From DATBMY01 sp036554605 (GTDB lineage: Bacteria; Acidobacteriota; Blastocatellia; UBA7656): a DNA stretch of 12,964 nt. The notes below the pieces were generated by a model. It was not told the DNA's origin, made no database searches, and saw only the letters and a list, made by a program, of their open reading frames with translations. The translations under genes were made by a program, and so were the position numbers. Where the stretch lies: assembly GCA_036554605.1 (NCBI GenBank), contig DATBMY010000017.1, forward strand, positions 1 through 12,964, read 5' to 3'. Shown here one piece after another: positions 6,738 through 12,964 of the stretch. Numbering within the stretch: position 1 is the first letter of the stretch; every line of letters begins with the position of its first letter.

Positions 6738-7091
6738 TCAGCGCCTCAACCGGCGAATAAATCCGATAAGCTCGCGGACCTGGTCCGCGGTCAGGCTCTT
6801 TTCATAAGCAGGCATTTTGCCCTTGCCTTTGACGATGATTGCCGAGAGTTGAGCGTCGGACTGGCCCTGCACCGCGGGCGAGCGTAGATCCCGAACCGCA
6901 AGCTTCTTTCCCATGGCCGTGCTGCCGCTCCCGTCAGCGGCATGGCACATGGCGCATTTCGATTTGTAGAGCGCATCGTTGACGGCGGCGGTTCCGCCGA
7001 TAGCACTTGATGAGTCAGAAAAAACGATAGCGACCGTGGGTAGCGAAACGGCCAGGGCTATGATAGCTAATCTCTTCAACGATGAATTCAT
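6738..7091 (-). CDS. Monoheme class I cytochrome c
   Basis: A 117-residue periplasmic electron carrier, the first gene of the respiratory operon. A signal sequence of about 30 residues (basic start, then hydrophobic, then SDSSSA) precedes a single heme site CAMCH at 46-50; the sixth ligand is M93 in KGKMPAY. The C-terminal helix reads TADQVRELIGFIRRLRR, typical of small class I cytochromes c. The ATG at 7091 has AAGGAGAG directly upstream at good spacing. As first gene beside Rieske and cytochrome b it may accept electrons from the complex or pass them to a terminal oxidase or reductase, none of which is in the window. Confidence 0.92.
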   Translation of the reverse strand: MNSSLKRLAIIALAVSLPTVAIVFSDSSSAIGGTAAVNDALYKSKCAMCHAADGSGSTAMGKKLAVRDLRSPAVQGQSDAQLSAIIVKGKGKMPAYEKSLTADQVRELIGFIRRLRR

Positions 7092-7121
7092 GATCTCTCC
7101 TTAATTGAAAGCCTTGTTGAC

Positions 7122-7140
7122 CGCCTCAAACGCGGAGGCG
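7122..7140 (-). promoter_or_regulatory. Leader hairpin of the respiratory operon
   Basis: CGCCTC (7122-7127) and GAGGCG (7135-7140) form a 6-bp stem with a 7-base loop. It lies between the proposed -24/-12 promoter and the ribosome site of the monoheme cytochrome gene, so it would be near the 5' end of the operon mRNA. A stabilising leader stem is possible; no function is shown. Confidence 0.35.
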
Positions 7141-7154
7141 ACGCGCATTTGCAT

Positions 7155-7170
7155 GACAAACCACGTTCCA
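7155..7170 (-). promoter_or_regulatory. Candidate sigma-54 (-24/-12) promoter of the respiratory operon
   Basis: Read on the minus strand, 7170-7155 gives TGGAAC, five bases, then TTGTC. The sigma-54 consensus is TGGCAC-N5-TTGCA/T, with the -24 GG and -12 GC separated by ten bases. Spacing is exact, the -24 box matches five of six, but the -12 GC is GT, a weakness. The expected RNA start near 7144 gives a leader of about 50 bases before the cytochrome c ATG at 7091. It is the best match found in 7092-7436, and an NtrC-type activator is encoded just upstream. Confidence 0.4.
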
Positions 7171-7271
7171 GAAATCCATATATCAGCATGGCTACCGGCT
7201 AATGCCGTAAAACCGGCAGGTTAGAGCGCGGCTGACTTCGAGATGAGAAGATGAGCGGCCCTTTAATTGTT

Positions 7272-7375
7272 CCCGATTTGTCCCATAGAATCGGGGTCCG
7301 ATTTGCATTTAACATTGATTCAACAACTTGGGATGGGACACGAGCGCACATCGGCGGGTCACGCATCTTAATCGG
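7272..7375. promoter_or_regulatory. Cluster of AATCGG/CCGATT half-sites, candidate activator sites
   Basis: Four copies of one half-site lie within about 100 bases: CCGATT 7273-7278, AATCGG 7289-7294, CCGATT 7298-7303 and AATCGG 7370-7375. The first pair is CCCGATT-N10-AATCGGG (7272-7278/7289-7295); the middle pair forms the palindrome AATCGG-GGT-CCGATT (7289-7303). They lie roughly 130-160 bases upstream of the start site expected from the -24/-12 candidate, the normal placement for enhancer sites of NtrC-family activators. No other good operator or terminator was found in the 7092-7436 gap. Confidence 0.45.
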
Positions 7376-7436
7376 TTTGCAAATGAATTAGCTCACGGCA
7401 GCATCTTTTATTCAAAGCTCGATAGTTTTGAGATAT

Positions 7437-8813
7437 TCAATAAGGCTGGCGGAACTTCTCCAAATCTATGGCGAACTTCTTTGCAAGGCGATAGATCATC
7501 TTGCGCGTCATGCGGGCCTCGGCCGCGGCTTCCGATATGTTGCCTCTGTGCCTGCGCAACAACTCTACAAGGAAAGTCTTCTCTACTGCTACGGATTGCT
7601 TCTCTCTCATACTTTGAAAAGATAGTTCCTGGCGATCTTCGCCTATCAAATAATCGGGCAGGTCGGGCAAGTCGATAGAGCTTCCTTCGCTCATAAGCAC
7701 CACATGCTGAATGACGTTTTGCAATTCGCGCACGTTGCCAGGCCAGTCGTAGGTCAGAAACAACTCAACGACTTCAGGCGCCAGCGACATTTCCGGACGG
7801 TGGTATTGCTGGCTGAACGAGCCCAGGAAATGATTTGCCAGCAAGGCTATATCCTCACGCCTTTCTCGGAGCGCGGGCAGGTGTAGAGTTACGACGTTAA
7901 GGCGATAATAGAGATCCTCTCGGAAATTTCTGGCAGCTATCTCGGCCCGCAAATCCCGGCCGGTCGCCGCGATGACCCGGATATCTACCGAGATTATCTT
8001 TTCCGATCCAAGACGCCGGAGCTCGCGCTCTTGAAGCGCTCGAAGCAGCTTCGCTTGCAGGGCGAGCGGAAGCTCTCCAATCTCATCGAGAAACAACGTG
8101 CCCGTGTGCGCAAGCTCCAGAAGCCCGCGGGTCGTTTGATTCGCGCCCGTGAATGCTCCTTTCTCGTGGCCGAAGAGTTCGCTCTCCAACAGGTTTTCGG
8201 GCAATGCCGCACAGTCAACCGCTATGAAAGGCCTCTCCTGGCGGAAGCTGTGCGCGTGAATCGTTCGCGCCACAAGCTCTTTGCCTGTACCTGTATCGCC
8301 AAGCAGGAGGATATTCGCGTCACTGCGCATAACCTTTTGAAGCGTGCTGAAGAGCTTCTGCATCACCGGGCTTGTGCCGATGATTTTGTCGAAGCCAAGA
8401 TTGACGGCAAGCTGCTCGCGCAGGCTGAGGTTTTCAAGCTGCAACCTTCTATGATCGAGCGCCCTCTCGGCGGCAAGCCTTAACTGATCGGCGGTGAACG
8501 GCTTTGCGAGATAATCGAAAGCTCCTCGCTTGATTGCCTCAACGGCAGTATCGAGCGTGGCGTAAGCCGTGAACATTATTATCATCATCCCCGGATCAAT
8601 CGAGCGCGCGAGGCTCAAGACCTCCATGCCGTCGCGTCCAGGCATCCTGAGATCGACAAAGAAGAGGTCATAGCGGGCCGACTTCAATATCTTTAAAGCT
8701 TCCGCCCCGGAAGGCGCCGTAGCCACCTCGTAGCCCGCGCGCTCAAGTATCTTCCGGCAACTTATGAGAATCTCCTTCTCGTCGTCCGCAACCAGTATCC
8801 GCGCGGAAGCCAT
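7437..8813 (-). CDS. NtrC-family sigma-54-dependent response regulator
   Basis: A 458-residue transcription activator. Residues 1-~120 are a receiver (acidic pair D10/D11, phospho-Asp D54 in FVDLRMP, T82, K104). Residues ~140-370 are the AAA+ domain: Walker A GDTGTGK 172-178, the sigma-54-contact loop GAFTGA 219-224, Walker B FLDE near 241-244, and the WPGNVREL motif near 357-364. The C terminus is a Fis-type helix-turn-helix (NISEAAAEARMTRKMIYRL, about 425-443) that binds DNA. The ATG at 8813 has GGAGG seven bases upstream; an ATG at 8819 overlaps the kinase stop as ATGA but lacks proper ribosome-site spacing. It is coupled to the kinase gene and is the likely partner. Its nearest target is the respiratory operon that follows, where matching half-sites and a sigma-54-like promoter lie. 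Confidence 0.95.
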   Translation of the reverse strand: MASARILVADDEKEILISCRKILERAGYEVATAPSGAEALKILKSARYDLFFVDLRMPGRDGMEVLSLARSIDPGMMIIMFTAYATLDTAVEAIKRGAFDYLAKPFTADQLRLAAERALDHRRLQLENLSLREQLAVNLGFDKIIGTSPVMQKLFSTLQKVMRSDANILLLGDTGTGKELVARTIHAHSFRQERPFIAVDCAALPENLLESELFGHEKGAFTGANQTTRGLLELAHTGTLFLDEIGELPLALQAKLLRALQERELRRLGSEKIISVDIRVIAATGRDLRAEIAARNFREDLYYRLNVVTLHLPALRERREDIALLANHFLGSFSQQYHRPEMSLAPEVVELFLTYDWPGNVRELQNVIQHVVLMSEGSSIDLPDLPDYLIGEDRQELSFQSMREKQSVAVEKTFLVELLRRHRGNISEAAAEARMTRKMIYRLAKKFAIDLEKFRQPY

Positions 8814-8815
8814 AA

Positions 8816-10834
8816 TCATTCCTCCACCGGCATCATTATTCGGAAAGTTGTTTTCTGACCCGGGATGCTGTCGACCGTTATGCTACCCCCATGTTCCTTG
8901 ATAATGCCATGCGCGATAGAAAGACCGAGGCCGGTTCCTTTGCCTACTTCTTTGGTCGTAAAGAACGGATCGAAGATCCGTTCGAGGTTCTCGCTGCTGA
9001 TGCCCACACCTGTATCCGAGACTTCGATCCGCAGGCAATCAGATTGTTCGCCGTCGCGGGTTGCGCGGATCGCGAGCGTCCCTCCGTCGGGCATTGCATC
9101 TATAGCATTGCGATAAAGGTTTTCAAATGCGCGCCCCAGCGCCTGCTCGTCGGCCAGAACCGGGGCCAGGCCATCGCGGACATCCTTCTCAATCAGGATG
9201 CGACCTTCGCTAAGTAATTGATAGACCGGCAGCAGACTCTCCTCTATGACCCGATCGATCGCGACAGGCTTGAGCCTTCGGACCTGCGGGCGCGAAAACA
9301 GGAGAAGGTTGTCTGTTATGTGGGCAATGCGTTCGGCCTGGTTCACAATTGCCTCCAGGTCTTCGCGCTCGCTCGACGAGAGACTTGTCTCGGCTTCGGA
9401 AACCAGAAAGCTTGCCCTGCTCAGAATGGTAGTTGCGGGATTGTTGACCTCATGCGCGACGCCTGCCGCAAGCTGGCCGATGGCCGCAAGCTTCGACGCC
9501 TGCATCAACTGCTGTTGTGTCTCTTCGATCTCGCGCGCCTGTTTTTGAATCGTCTCACTCGCCCCGCGCACAACCAGGCCGATCATGAAAGTGGAGAGTA
9601 CGACCATGCCGGTGAATAATGAGAAGATTATTATGATCCGCTTGCGTATATGGCGGTCCAGCACTTCACGGGTGCCATAGAACTCGACCGCCCCAGGCCC
9701 CGCATCCAATAAAGGAACGGTCTTTATAAGGAAGTACTTCCTGACATCAAGCAGGGGCGGCGTATTCACTGGAGCGCCGGTTCTTCGTATGGTCTGATTT
9801 ATCTCGCCGGCCTCGCCCACCTCGAAAGCGACCAGATCGCCGCCGGCGCTTATGCGAACGATCTTTAATTCCGGGATGTGGCCGAAGCCCAGCATGGCAC
9901 GCTGAAGAAAATCTTCTCGGTCGATAATAGTGGGAAGCCTCTCATCCTCGCGAGCCAGGTAGTCGACGTTGGCTCGCACGAACTCCGCGAGCTCGTCGCT
10001 GCGCGCGCGAATGCTAGCCAGGTATTCGGTTTTTTCGGTCTGGGTTATGACAAGTATCATCAGGCTGGCAAGTAGTATGAAAGTGAGTTGGAGGCCGACG
10101 AATACTCTATCGAACAGGTCGCGCCCGGTCTCGCCGATGGCGAGGGCGAACGTGAACAGCGCGAGCGACCAGGCGAATTGCTCGATATTCCAGGCCACTT
10201 TCGAAGCTCTCGCGCTCACCTCCGCATACGAGGCTAAATGTAGCGCGAGCGCCGCAAGCAGGATCAGCAGAGCGCCTACGGCGAAGTTATGCTTGCCGAG
10301 AGGCCGCCGGTGAAAGCATATCAAAGCATAGCCGACCAGTAAGAGGTTTAGCAGGTCCAAAACAATATCGGTTCTGGGTTGCCAGGTGAAGAAGATGCCG
10401 GCCTGCGCCAGTAGCGAGACTGATACAAGCAACCAGAGCAGTATCAGGAGCTGAAATGGAAGCGAGCGATTGTTGCCGGTTGCGCCGACAGGCTGGGTGA
10501 TTGCGGGACGCTCGTAGGCGCTTGCCACAAGCATCAACCAGGCGCTCGCCCACAGCGCGTGAATTAACAGATCGAGAGAAGTTTCCGGTAACGAGACCCC
10601 GAAGAGGAAAAAAGCTCCGGTAAAGATTGCCCCAAGGGCAAATGAAGCGCCGAGACAGGAAAAGGCCAGCAACAGGTAGAGCCTGTCTTTTGAGCCGGGC
10701 GAGACCGGGCGCGCTCGCCTTCCTCTGACGATGACCAGAACGATGACTCCGCACAAGAGCAGGTCGAAAAGGTTAAAAACAAACCTGTTGTCATACGTGC
10801 GAGAGAAGAGTTCAATTTCACTGGAGAACTCCAT
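8816..10834 (-). CDS. Polytopic membrane sensor histidine kinase
   Basis: A 672-residue kinase. About eight hydrophobic helices (roughly 18-36, 51-79, 86-105, 126-150, 156-173, 182-203, 214-235, 243-264) are followed by a ~130-residue predicted extracytoplasmic sensor region (266-395), a ninth helix (398-422), and the catalytic part. Basic loops RGRRARP and FHRRPLGKH fit an outside N terminus and a cytoplasmic kinase. The dimerisation domain has H461 in GVAHEVNNP; the ATPase domain has N572/N576, DTGVG 607-611 and GTGLGL 633-638. No HAMP domain is evident; a short coil (425-445) connects helix nine to the His domain. The ATG at 10834 has GGGAGG upstream. The signal is unknown; the nine-helix layout with an embedded outer domain recalls 7TM-type sensors joined to a Cache/PAS-like sensor, an inference from topology. 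The gene is immediately followed by the sigma-54 activator. Confidence 0.93.
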   Translation of the reverse strand: MEFSSEIELFSRTYDNRFVFNLFDLLLCGVIVLVIVRGRRARPVSPGSKDRLYLLLAFSCLGASFALGAIFTGAFFLFGVSLPETSLDLLIHALWASAWLMLVASAYERPAITQPVGATGNNRSLPFQLLILLWLLVSVSLLAQAGIFFTWQPRTDIVLDLLNLLLVGYALICFHRRPLGKHNFAVGALLILLAALALHLASYAEVSARASKVAWNIEQFAWSLALFTFALAIGETGRDLFDRVFVGLQLTFILLASLMILVITQTEKTEYLASIRARSDELAEFVRANVDYLAREDERLPTIIDREDFLQRAMLGFGHIPELKIVRISAGGDLVAFEVGEAGEINQTIRRTGAPVNTPPLLDVRKYFLIKTVPLLDAGPGAVEFYGTREVLDRHIRKRIIIIFSLFTGMVVLSTFMIGLVVRGASETIQKQAREIEETQQQLMQASKLAAIGQLAAGVAHEVNNPATTILSRASFLVSEAETSLSSSEREDLEAIVNQAERIAHITDNLLLFSRPQVRRLKPVAIDRVIEESLLPVYQLLSEGRILIEKDVRDGLAPVLADEQALGRAFENLYRNAIDAMPDGGTLAIRATRDGEQSDCLRIEVSDTGVGISSENLERIFDPFFTTKEVGKGTGLGLSIAHGIIKEHGGSITVDSIPGQKTTFRIMMPVEE

Positions 10835-10940
10835 ACAAGCCTCCCTGAAAGAGGCGTCGGCCCGCGGCTCAGCTTGATAAATAAAACCTCTTCCAACATC
10901 TCTATGCGCTCAGCTATAGCATTTTGTTTATCAAAGAGGC

Positions 10941-10956
10941 TGTGACCGCTGTCACA
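10941..10956. promoter_or_regulatory. CRP/FNR-family binding site, perfect TGTGA-N6-TCACA
   Basis: TGTGA, CCGCTG, TCACA matches the E. coli CRP consensus exactly; the symmetry extends to TGTGAC/GTCACA. A further half-site GTCACA lies at 10973-10978, 22 bases (about two DNA turns) away. On the minus strand, a -10-like TATAGC (10918-10913) would put this site centred about 42 bases upstream of the RNA start, a class II activator position for the kinase/regulator operon. The binding protein is not in the window. Confidence 0.5.
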
Positions 10957-11105
10957 TCTCCTATTATTGGCCGTCACAACACCGCAATCGATATAGGAAA
11001 TCTCGATCGCTTTAACGACGCGATGGACGAGAATGCAACGCATCCTTGTGGCCGGCGTTTATTAACCCGTCCATTTACTCCGGCCTGAGATCATTTGAGG
11101 ACAGA

Positions 11106-11132
11106 TTGACAAATTTATTAGATGCCTATAAA
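11106..11132 (+). promoter_or_regulatory. Candidate sigma-70-type promoter of the secreted-protein gene
   Basis: TTGACA (11106-11111) is a perfect -35 box; TATAAA (11127-11132) lies 15 bases on, and TAAATT (11129-11134) lies at the ideal 17 bases. The region is AT-rich. The start codon is about 195 bases downstream, implying a long leader, so this is a candidate only. Confidence 0.35.
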
Positions 11133-11293
11133 TTCGACCTGCTTAAAGTCAAATAATTAATAAACAGATCACTCACCAAAGAGTGCGCTTGTGAACGCCA
11201 TAGCTATCCAGGGACTTTAGCCAAATTATCCGCAAAGCCCCACCTGCTCAAACGTCGCCTGATTGATAAACGAGATTGTCTGACCAGCTGATC

Positions 11294-11315
11294 TTCCCGC
11301 ATAGATTTGTGGGAA
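11294..11315 (+). promoter_or_regulatory. Leader hairpin just before the ribosome site
   Basis: TTCCCGCA (11294-11301) pairs with TGTGGGAA (11308-11315): eight pairs, one of them G-U, with a 6-base loop. It ends five bases before the strong ribosome site AGGAGGG (11321-11327) of the secreted-protein gene, which is itself 7 bases before the ATG. It may stabilise the mRNA or keep the ribosome site open. Confidence 0.35.
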
Positions 11316-11334
11316 CATTGAGGAGGGTTAACCA

Positions 11335-12399
11335 ATGAGACGGAAAAGTACTCTGCTAACCTGTATTCTCCTGCTTTCGATACTCTTGTCTATTCCCCTT
11401 CCCGCCGCGGGAGCGCCCGTCACTTTCTCGGCCGCGGGGCCAGATCAGGCTTCGATACAAGCTACTGTAGATGCATTCAGGGCTACCCTGGGCGCGCCCA
11501 ACAACGGCAACGCGCCGGGACCGCTTGCCGGCGGTCGCCGCGAGATCAATTGGGACGGCGGAGGTTCTATGGCGACCGCTATTGCGGGGACGCCGTTCAC
11601 AGGCTTCCTGGCAACCCGCGGGGCTCTCTTTATCACACCGGGGACCGGGTTCGTGCAAGCCCCAACGTCCGGCCTGGCTACGACATTCGGCAATGCGTCT
11701 TACTCAACCCTGTTCCAGACGTTCAGCCCCGTGCGGCTCTTCAGCCCGATAGGGAGCAATATTACGGATGCGGAGTTTTTTGTGCCCGGCGCCGGCAACA
11801 TACCGGCGACAATCAACGGATTCGGGGCAGTATTCACGGATATAGATCTGCCAATGAGCGCGTCGATTGAGCTCTTCGACCAGCAGGGGATGTCGCTCGG
11901 TTTATTCTTTGCCCCGCCTGCCGACGATGGTCTCTCCTTCATAGGCGTAGTCTTTAACGCGGGCGAGCGGGTGGCACGAGTACGCATTACGAGCGGCAAT
12001 GTTGCGCCCGGTGCCACGGCAAACGATGATGACGTTTCGATAGATGTGGTGGTGATGGATGATTTCATATACGGCGAGCCCATGCCTATAGCAGGCGGGC
12101 CGGGCGGGGCATTCACGTGCCTGCAAGATGATACAAGCGGCAGCCTACTCCTGATAGACACGGCTACGGGCGCCTTCCAGTTCTCAAGCTGCGGCGGGGT
12201 CCTGTTTAGCGGCACGGGGAGATTACGGGTGAGAGGCTGTGTCATAACTCTCGAAGCAAACCTGGCAACGGGCAGGGCGACCGCTAGAGTCGATACCTGC
12301 GCCAGAAAAGGAAGCGCGGGAATCCAGGTATTCTCGCAAACCGGACCTTTCACTATCACGGACCGGGATACAACGAATAATAGTTGCGTCTGTCCCTGA
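11335..12399 (+). CDS. Secreted two-domain protein of unknown function
   Basis: A 354-residue exported protein. Residues 1-~26 are a signal peptide (MRRK, long Leu/Ile core, then PAAGA). Residues ~28-250 form a beta-rich, Cys-free domain with conserved-looking stretches GRREINWDG (67-75), RGALFITPGTGF (95-106), NGFGAVFTDIDL (161-172) and VVMDDFIYGEP (239-249). A short Gly/Pro linker leads to a ~95-residue C-terminal domain with six Cys (262, 286, 302, 322, 351, 353), ending in FTITDRDTTNNS and CVC, suited to disulfide bonds outside the cell. I remember both domain types as unassigned proteins common in Acidobacteriota, but have no function for either. No enzyme motif, anchor helix or LPxTG/PEP-CTERM sorting signal is visible, so free secretion is likely. 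AGGAGGG precedes the ATG at good spacing; a hairpin follows the stop. It appears to be a single-gene unit, divergent from the kinase. Confidence 0.85.
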   Translation: MRRKSTLLTCILLLSILLSIPLPAAGAPVTFSAAGPDQASIQATVDAFRATLGAPNNGNAPGPLAGGRREINWDGGGSMATAIAGTPFTGFLATRGALFITPGTGFVQAPTSGLATTFGNASYSTLFQTFSPVRLFSPIGSNITDAEFFVPGAGNIPATINGFGAVFTDIDLPMSASIELFDQQGMSLGLFFAPPADDGLSFIGVVFNAGERVARVRITSGNVAPGATANDDDVSIDVVVMDDFIYGEPMPIAGGPGGAFTCLQDDTSGSLLLIDTATGAFQFSSCGGVLFSGTGRLRVRGCVITLEANLATGRATARVDTCARKGSAGIQVFSQTGPFTITDRDTTNNSCVCP

Positions 12400-12426
12400 A
12401 AGAAGAGGCAAATAGAGTAAAAGCGG

Positions 12427-12463
12427 ACGGGAAAGGGGGGCACATTCAGGCTCCCTTTCCCGT
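12427..12463 (+). terminator. Hairpin terminator of the secreted-protein gene
   Basis: ACGGGAAAGGG (12427-12437) and CCCTTTCCCGT (12453-12463) form a perfect 11-bp GC-rich stem, extendable inward by a G-U and a G-C pair, beginning 28 bases after the stop codon. The downstream bases are only moderately T-rich (GGTTTTAAG begins about 8 bases on), so termination is likely but not textbook. Confidence 0.65.
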
Positions 12464-12502
12464 ATTCATAGGTTTTAAGTCCGGTTGTTCAATTACATAC
12501 AA

Positions 12503-12561
12503 CAGGCGCCTGATTATGAGCCGGGAGGAATCATTAACTCTAACCTTCAATCACTTCCTCC
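12503..12561. repeat. Short palindromes in the gap before the KdpD-like gene
   Basis: CAGGCGCCTG (12503-12512) is a perfect 10-base palindrome, and GGAGGAA (12524-12530)/TTCCTCC (12555-12561) is a 7-bp inverted repeat with a 24-base spacer. Both lie between the secreted-protein terminator and the next gene; either could be an operator for that gene. No clear promoter was recognised in 12464-12665. Confidence 0.25.
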
Positions 12562-12665
12562 TGTTTGAAAGTAGTCTCCGGCACAATCAATAGGGTTTAT
12601 TCTTTTTAACGTAACTGCTAACATACCACTCTGCAAGAGACCTGAAAGAGAACAGGAGACGCCCT

Positions 12666-12964
12666 TTGCTAAAGAGAATCTCTCCCCCTCTGCAAGTATA
12701 TGGTCTGGCTGTCCTCACCGTCGCGGCGGCGCTCACGCTCGTCTTGCTGCTTGACCCGGTGCTTCCTAATAGACCTTCCGTCTTATTCCTGGCGGCCGTG
12801 ATTATAAGCGCGCAGTACAGGGGGCTGCGCAGCGGGCTTGCGGCCACCGTCCTTTCCGTTGTCTGTCTTAGTTATTTCTTCTTCCCGCCGACATCTTCGC
12901 TAATGGTCAGCGAGTTTGAACATATTATGTGGCTCGTTTTATTTGTCACCGTGGCGGTATTGAT
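12666..12964 (+). CDS. KdpD-like (DUF4118) membrane sensor protein, 5' part only
   Basis: The first 99 codons of a gene that runs off the right edge. It begins with TTG at 12666, supported by AGGAG (12654-12658) seven bases upstream; no ATG is available between the in-frame stop at 12612 and here. The protein starts LLKRISPPLQVYGLAV and has helices at about 12-29, 38-48 (LFLAAVIISA), 56-73 (LAATVLSVVCLSYFFFPP) and from about 87. The spacing, the LLDP after helix one, the QYRGLRSGL loop and the FFFPP after helix three match the DUF4118 four-helix domain of KdpD and related sensor kinases. The kinase part would lie beyond the window, so the output domain is unknown. The gene is separate from the secreted-protein gene upstream. 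Confidence 0.8.
   Translation, partial: MLKRISPPLQVYGLAVLTVAAALTLVLLLDPVLPNRPSVLFLAAVIISAQYRGLRSGLAATVLSVVCLSYFFFPPTSSLMVSEFEHIMWLVLFVTVAVL

Larger units (their letters stand above)
10835..11334. other. Divergent intergenic region
   Basis: These 500 bases separate the leftward kinase gene from the rightward secreted-protein gene. No convincing coding region was found. The region holds the kinase ribosome site (GGGAGG), a direct repeat GCTCAGCT (10867-10874 and 10908-10915), the CRP-type palindrome, an AT-rich stretch with the promoter candidate (11106-11132), a short CACTC/GAGTG stem (11170-11185) and the leader hairpin of the secreted-protein gene. An open frame on the minus strand across 10564-11043 is in a different frame from the kinase and shows no protein-like features. 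Confidence 0.6.

Noticed and set aside
2350..7091. Alternative complex III
   Set aside because: No NrfD-type (ActC/ActF) membrane subunits and no molybdopterin-like ActB; instead genuine Rieske and cytochrome b are present.
7092..7436. Rho-independent terminator behind the sigma-54 regulator gene
   Set aside because: Only weak 5-bp stems without T-runs were found after 7437; the perfect CCCGATT inverted repeat also lacks a T-run and fits a binding site better.
10564..11043. Minus-strand open frame covering the region upstream of the kinase
   Set aside because: It overlaps the kinase start in another frame, begins in the AT-rich gap without a ribosome site and has no protein-like pattern.
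10835..11334. Sigma-54 promoter for the kinase operon or the divergent gene
   Set aside because: No GG-N10-GC element with reasonable flanks was found in either direction; TGGCCG near 10968 has the wrong spacing to the next GC.
11700..12443. Minus-strand 247-codon open frame opposite the secreted protein
   Set aside because: The plus-strand gene has a signal peptide, strong ribosome site and terminator; the antisense frame would begin inside that terminator and shows no domain.
12587..12847. Minus-strand 86-codon open frame at the right end
   Set aside because: It is antisense to the TTG-initiated DUF4118 frame, which has clear helices, family motifs and a good ribosome site.

Overview
The window reads as a chromosomal segment of a bacterium with a quinol-based, heme-rich respiratory chain. 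Several features suggest an acidobacterium, possibly of the Blastocatellia type. These are the secreted two-domain protein at 11335-12399, whose Cys-containing C-terminal domain I remember from that group, the Rieske/cytochrome b cluster with multiheme c partners, and the moderate GC content. This placement rests on recall and is tentative. No rRNA, tRNA, CRISPR array or insertion sequence was seen.

Layout. Everything from 10834 down to 149 is on the minus strand. A two-component system comes first: a nine-helix histidine kinase (10834-8816) and, 2 nt after its stop, an NtrC-type sigma-54-dependent response regulator (8813-7437). A 345-base spacer (7092-7436) follows, holding a cluster of AATCGG/CCGATT half-sites and a -24/-12-like promoter. 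Next comes a compact electron-transfer operon: monoheme cytochrome c (7091-6738), Rieske protein (6688-6188), fused b6/subunit IV-type cytochrome b (6181-5117), nonaheme membrane-anchored cytochrome c (5105-3762), a 28-residue one-helix membrane protein (3688-3602), a tetraheme cytochrome c made of four repeated modules (3579-2350) and a many-helix DUF2339-like membrane protein (2304-643). A lone receiver-domain response regulator (508-149) closes the block.

On the plus strand at the right side are a secreted two-domain protein (11335-12399), a strong hairpin behind it (12427-12463), and the 5' end of a KdpD-like (DUF4118) membrane sensor protein that starts with TTG at 12666 and runs off the window.

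How it works together (inference). The operon encodes a quinol:cytochrome c oxidoreductase core (two b hemes, one 2Fe-2S cluster) in which the usual cytochrome c1 or f is replaced by multiheme c proteins. In total 14 CxxCH heme sites (1+9+4) are encoded beside it. The preceding kinase/sigma-54 activator pair is well placed to control it through the spacer half-sites and the -24/-12-like promoter. A perfect CRP-type palindrome (10941-10956) lies upstream of the kinase and may link the system to a CRP/FNR-family regulator. The most unusual items are the tetraheme WNH-module protein, the unannotated 28-residue subunit candidate, and the proposed regulatory circuit.
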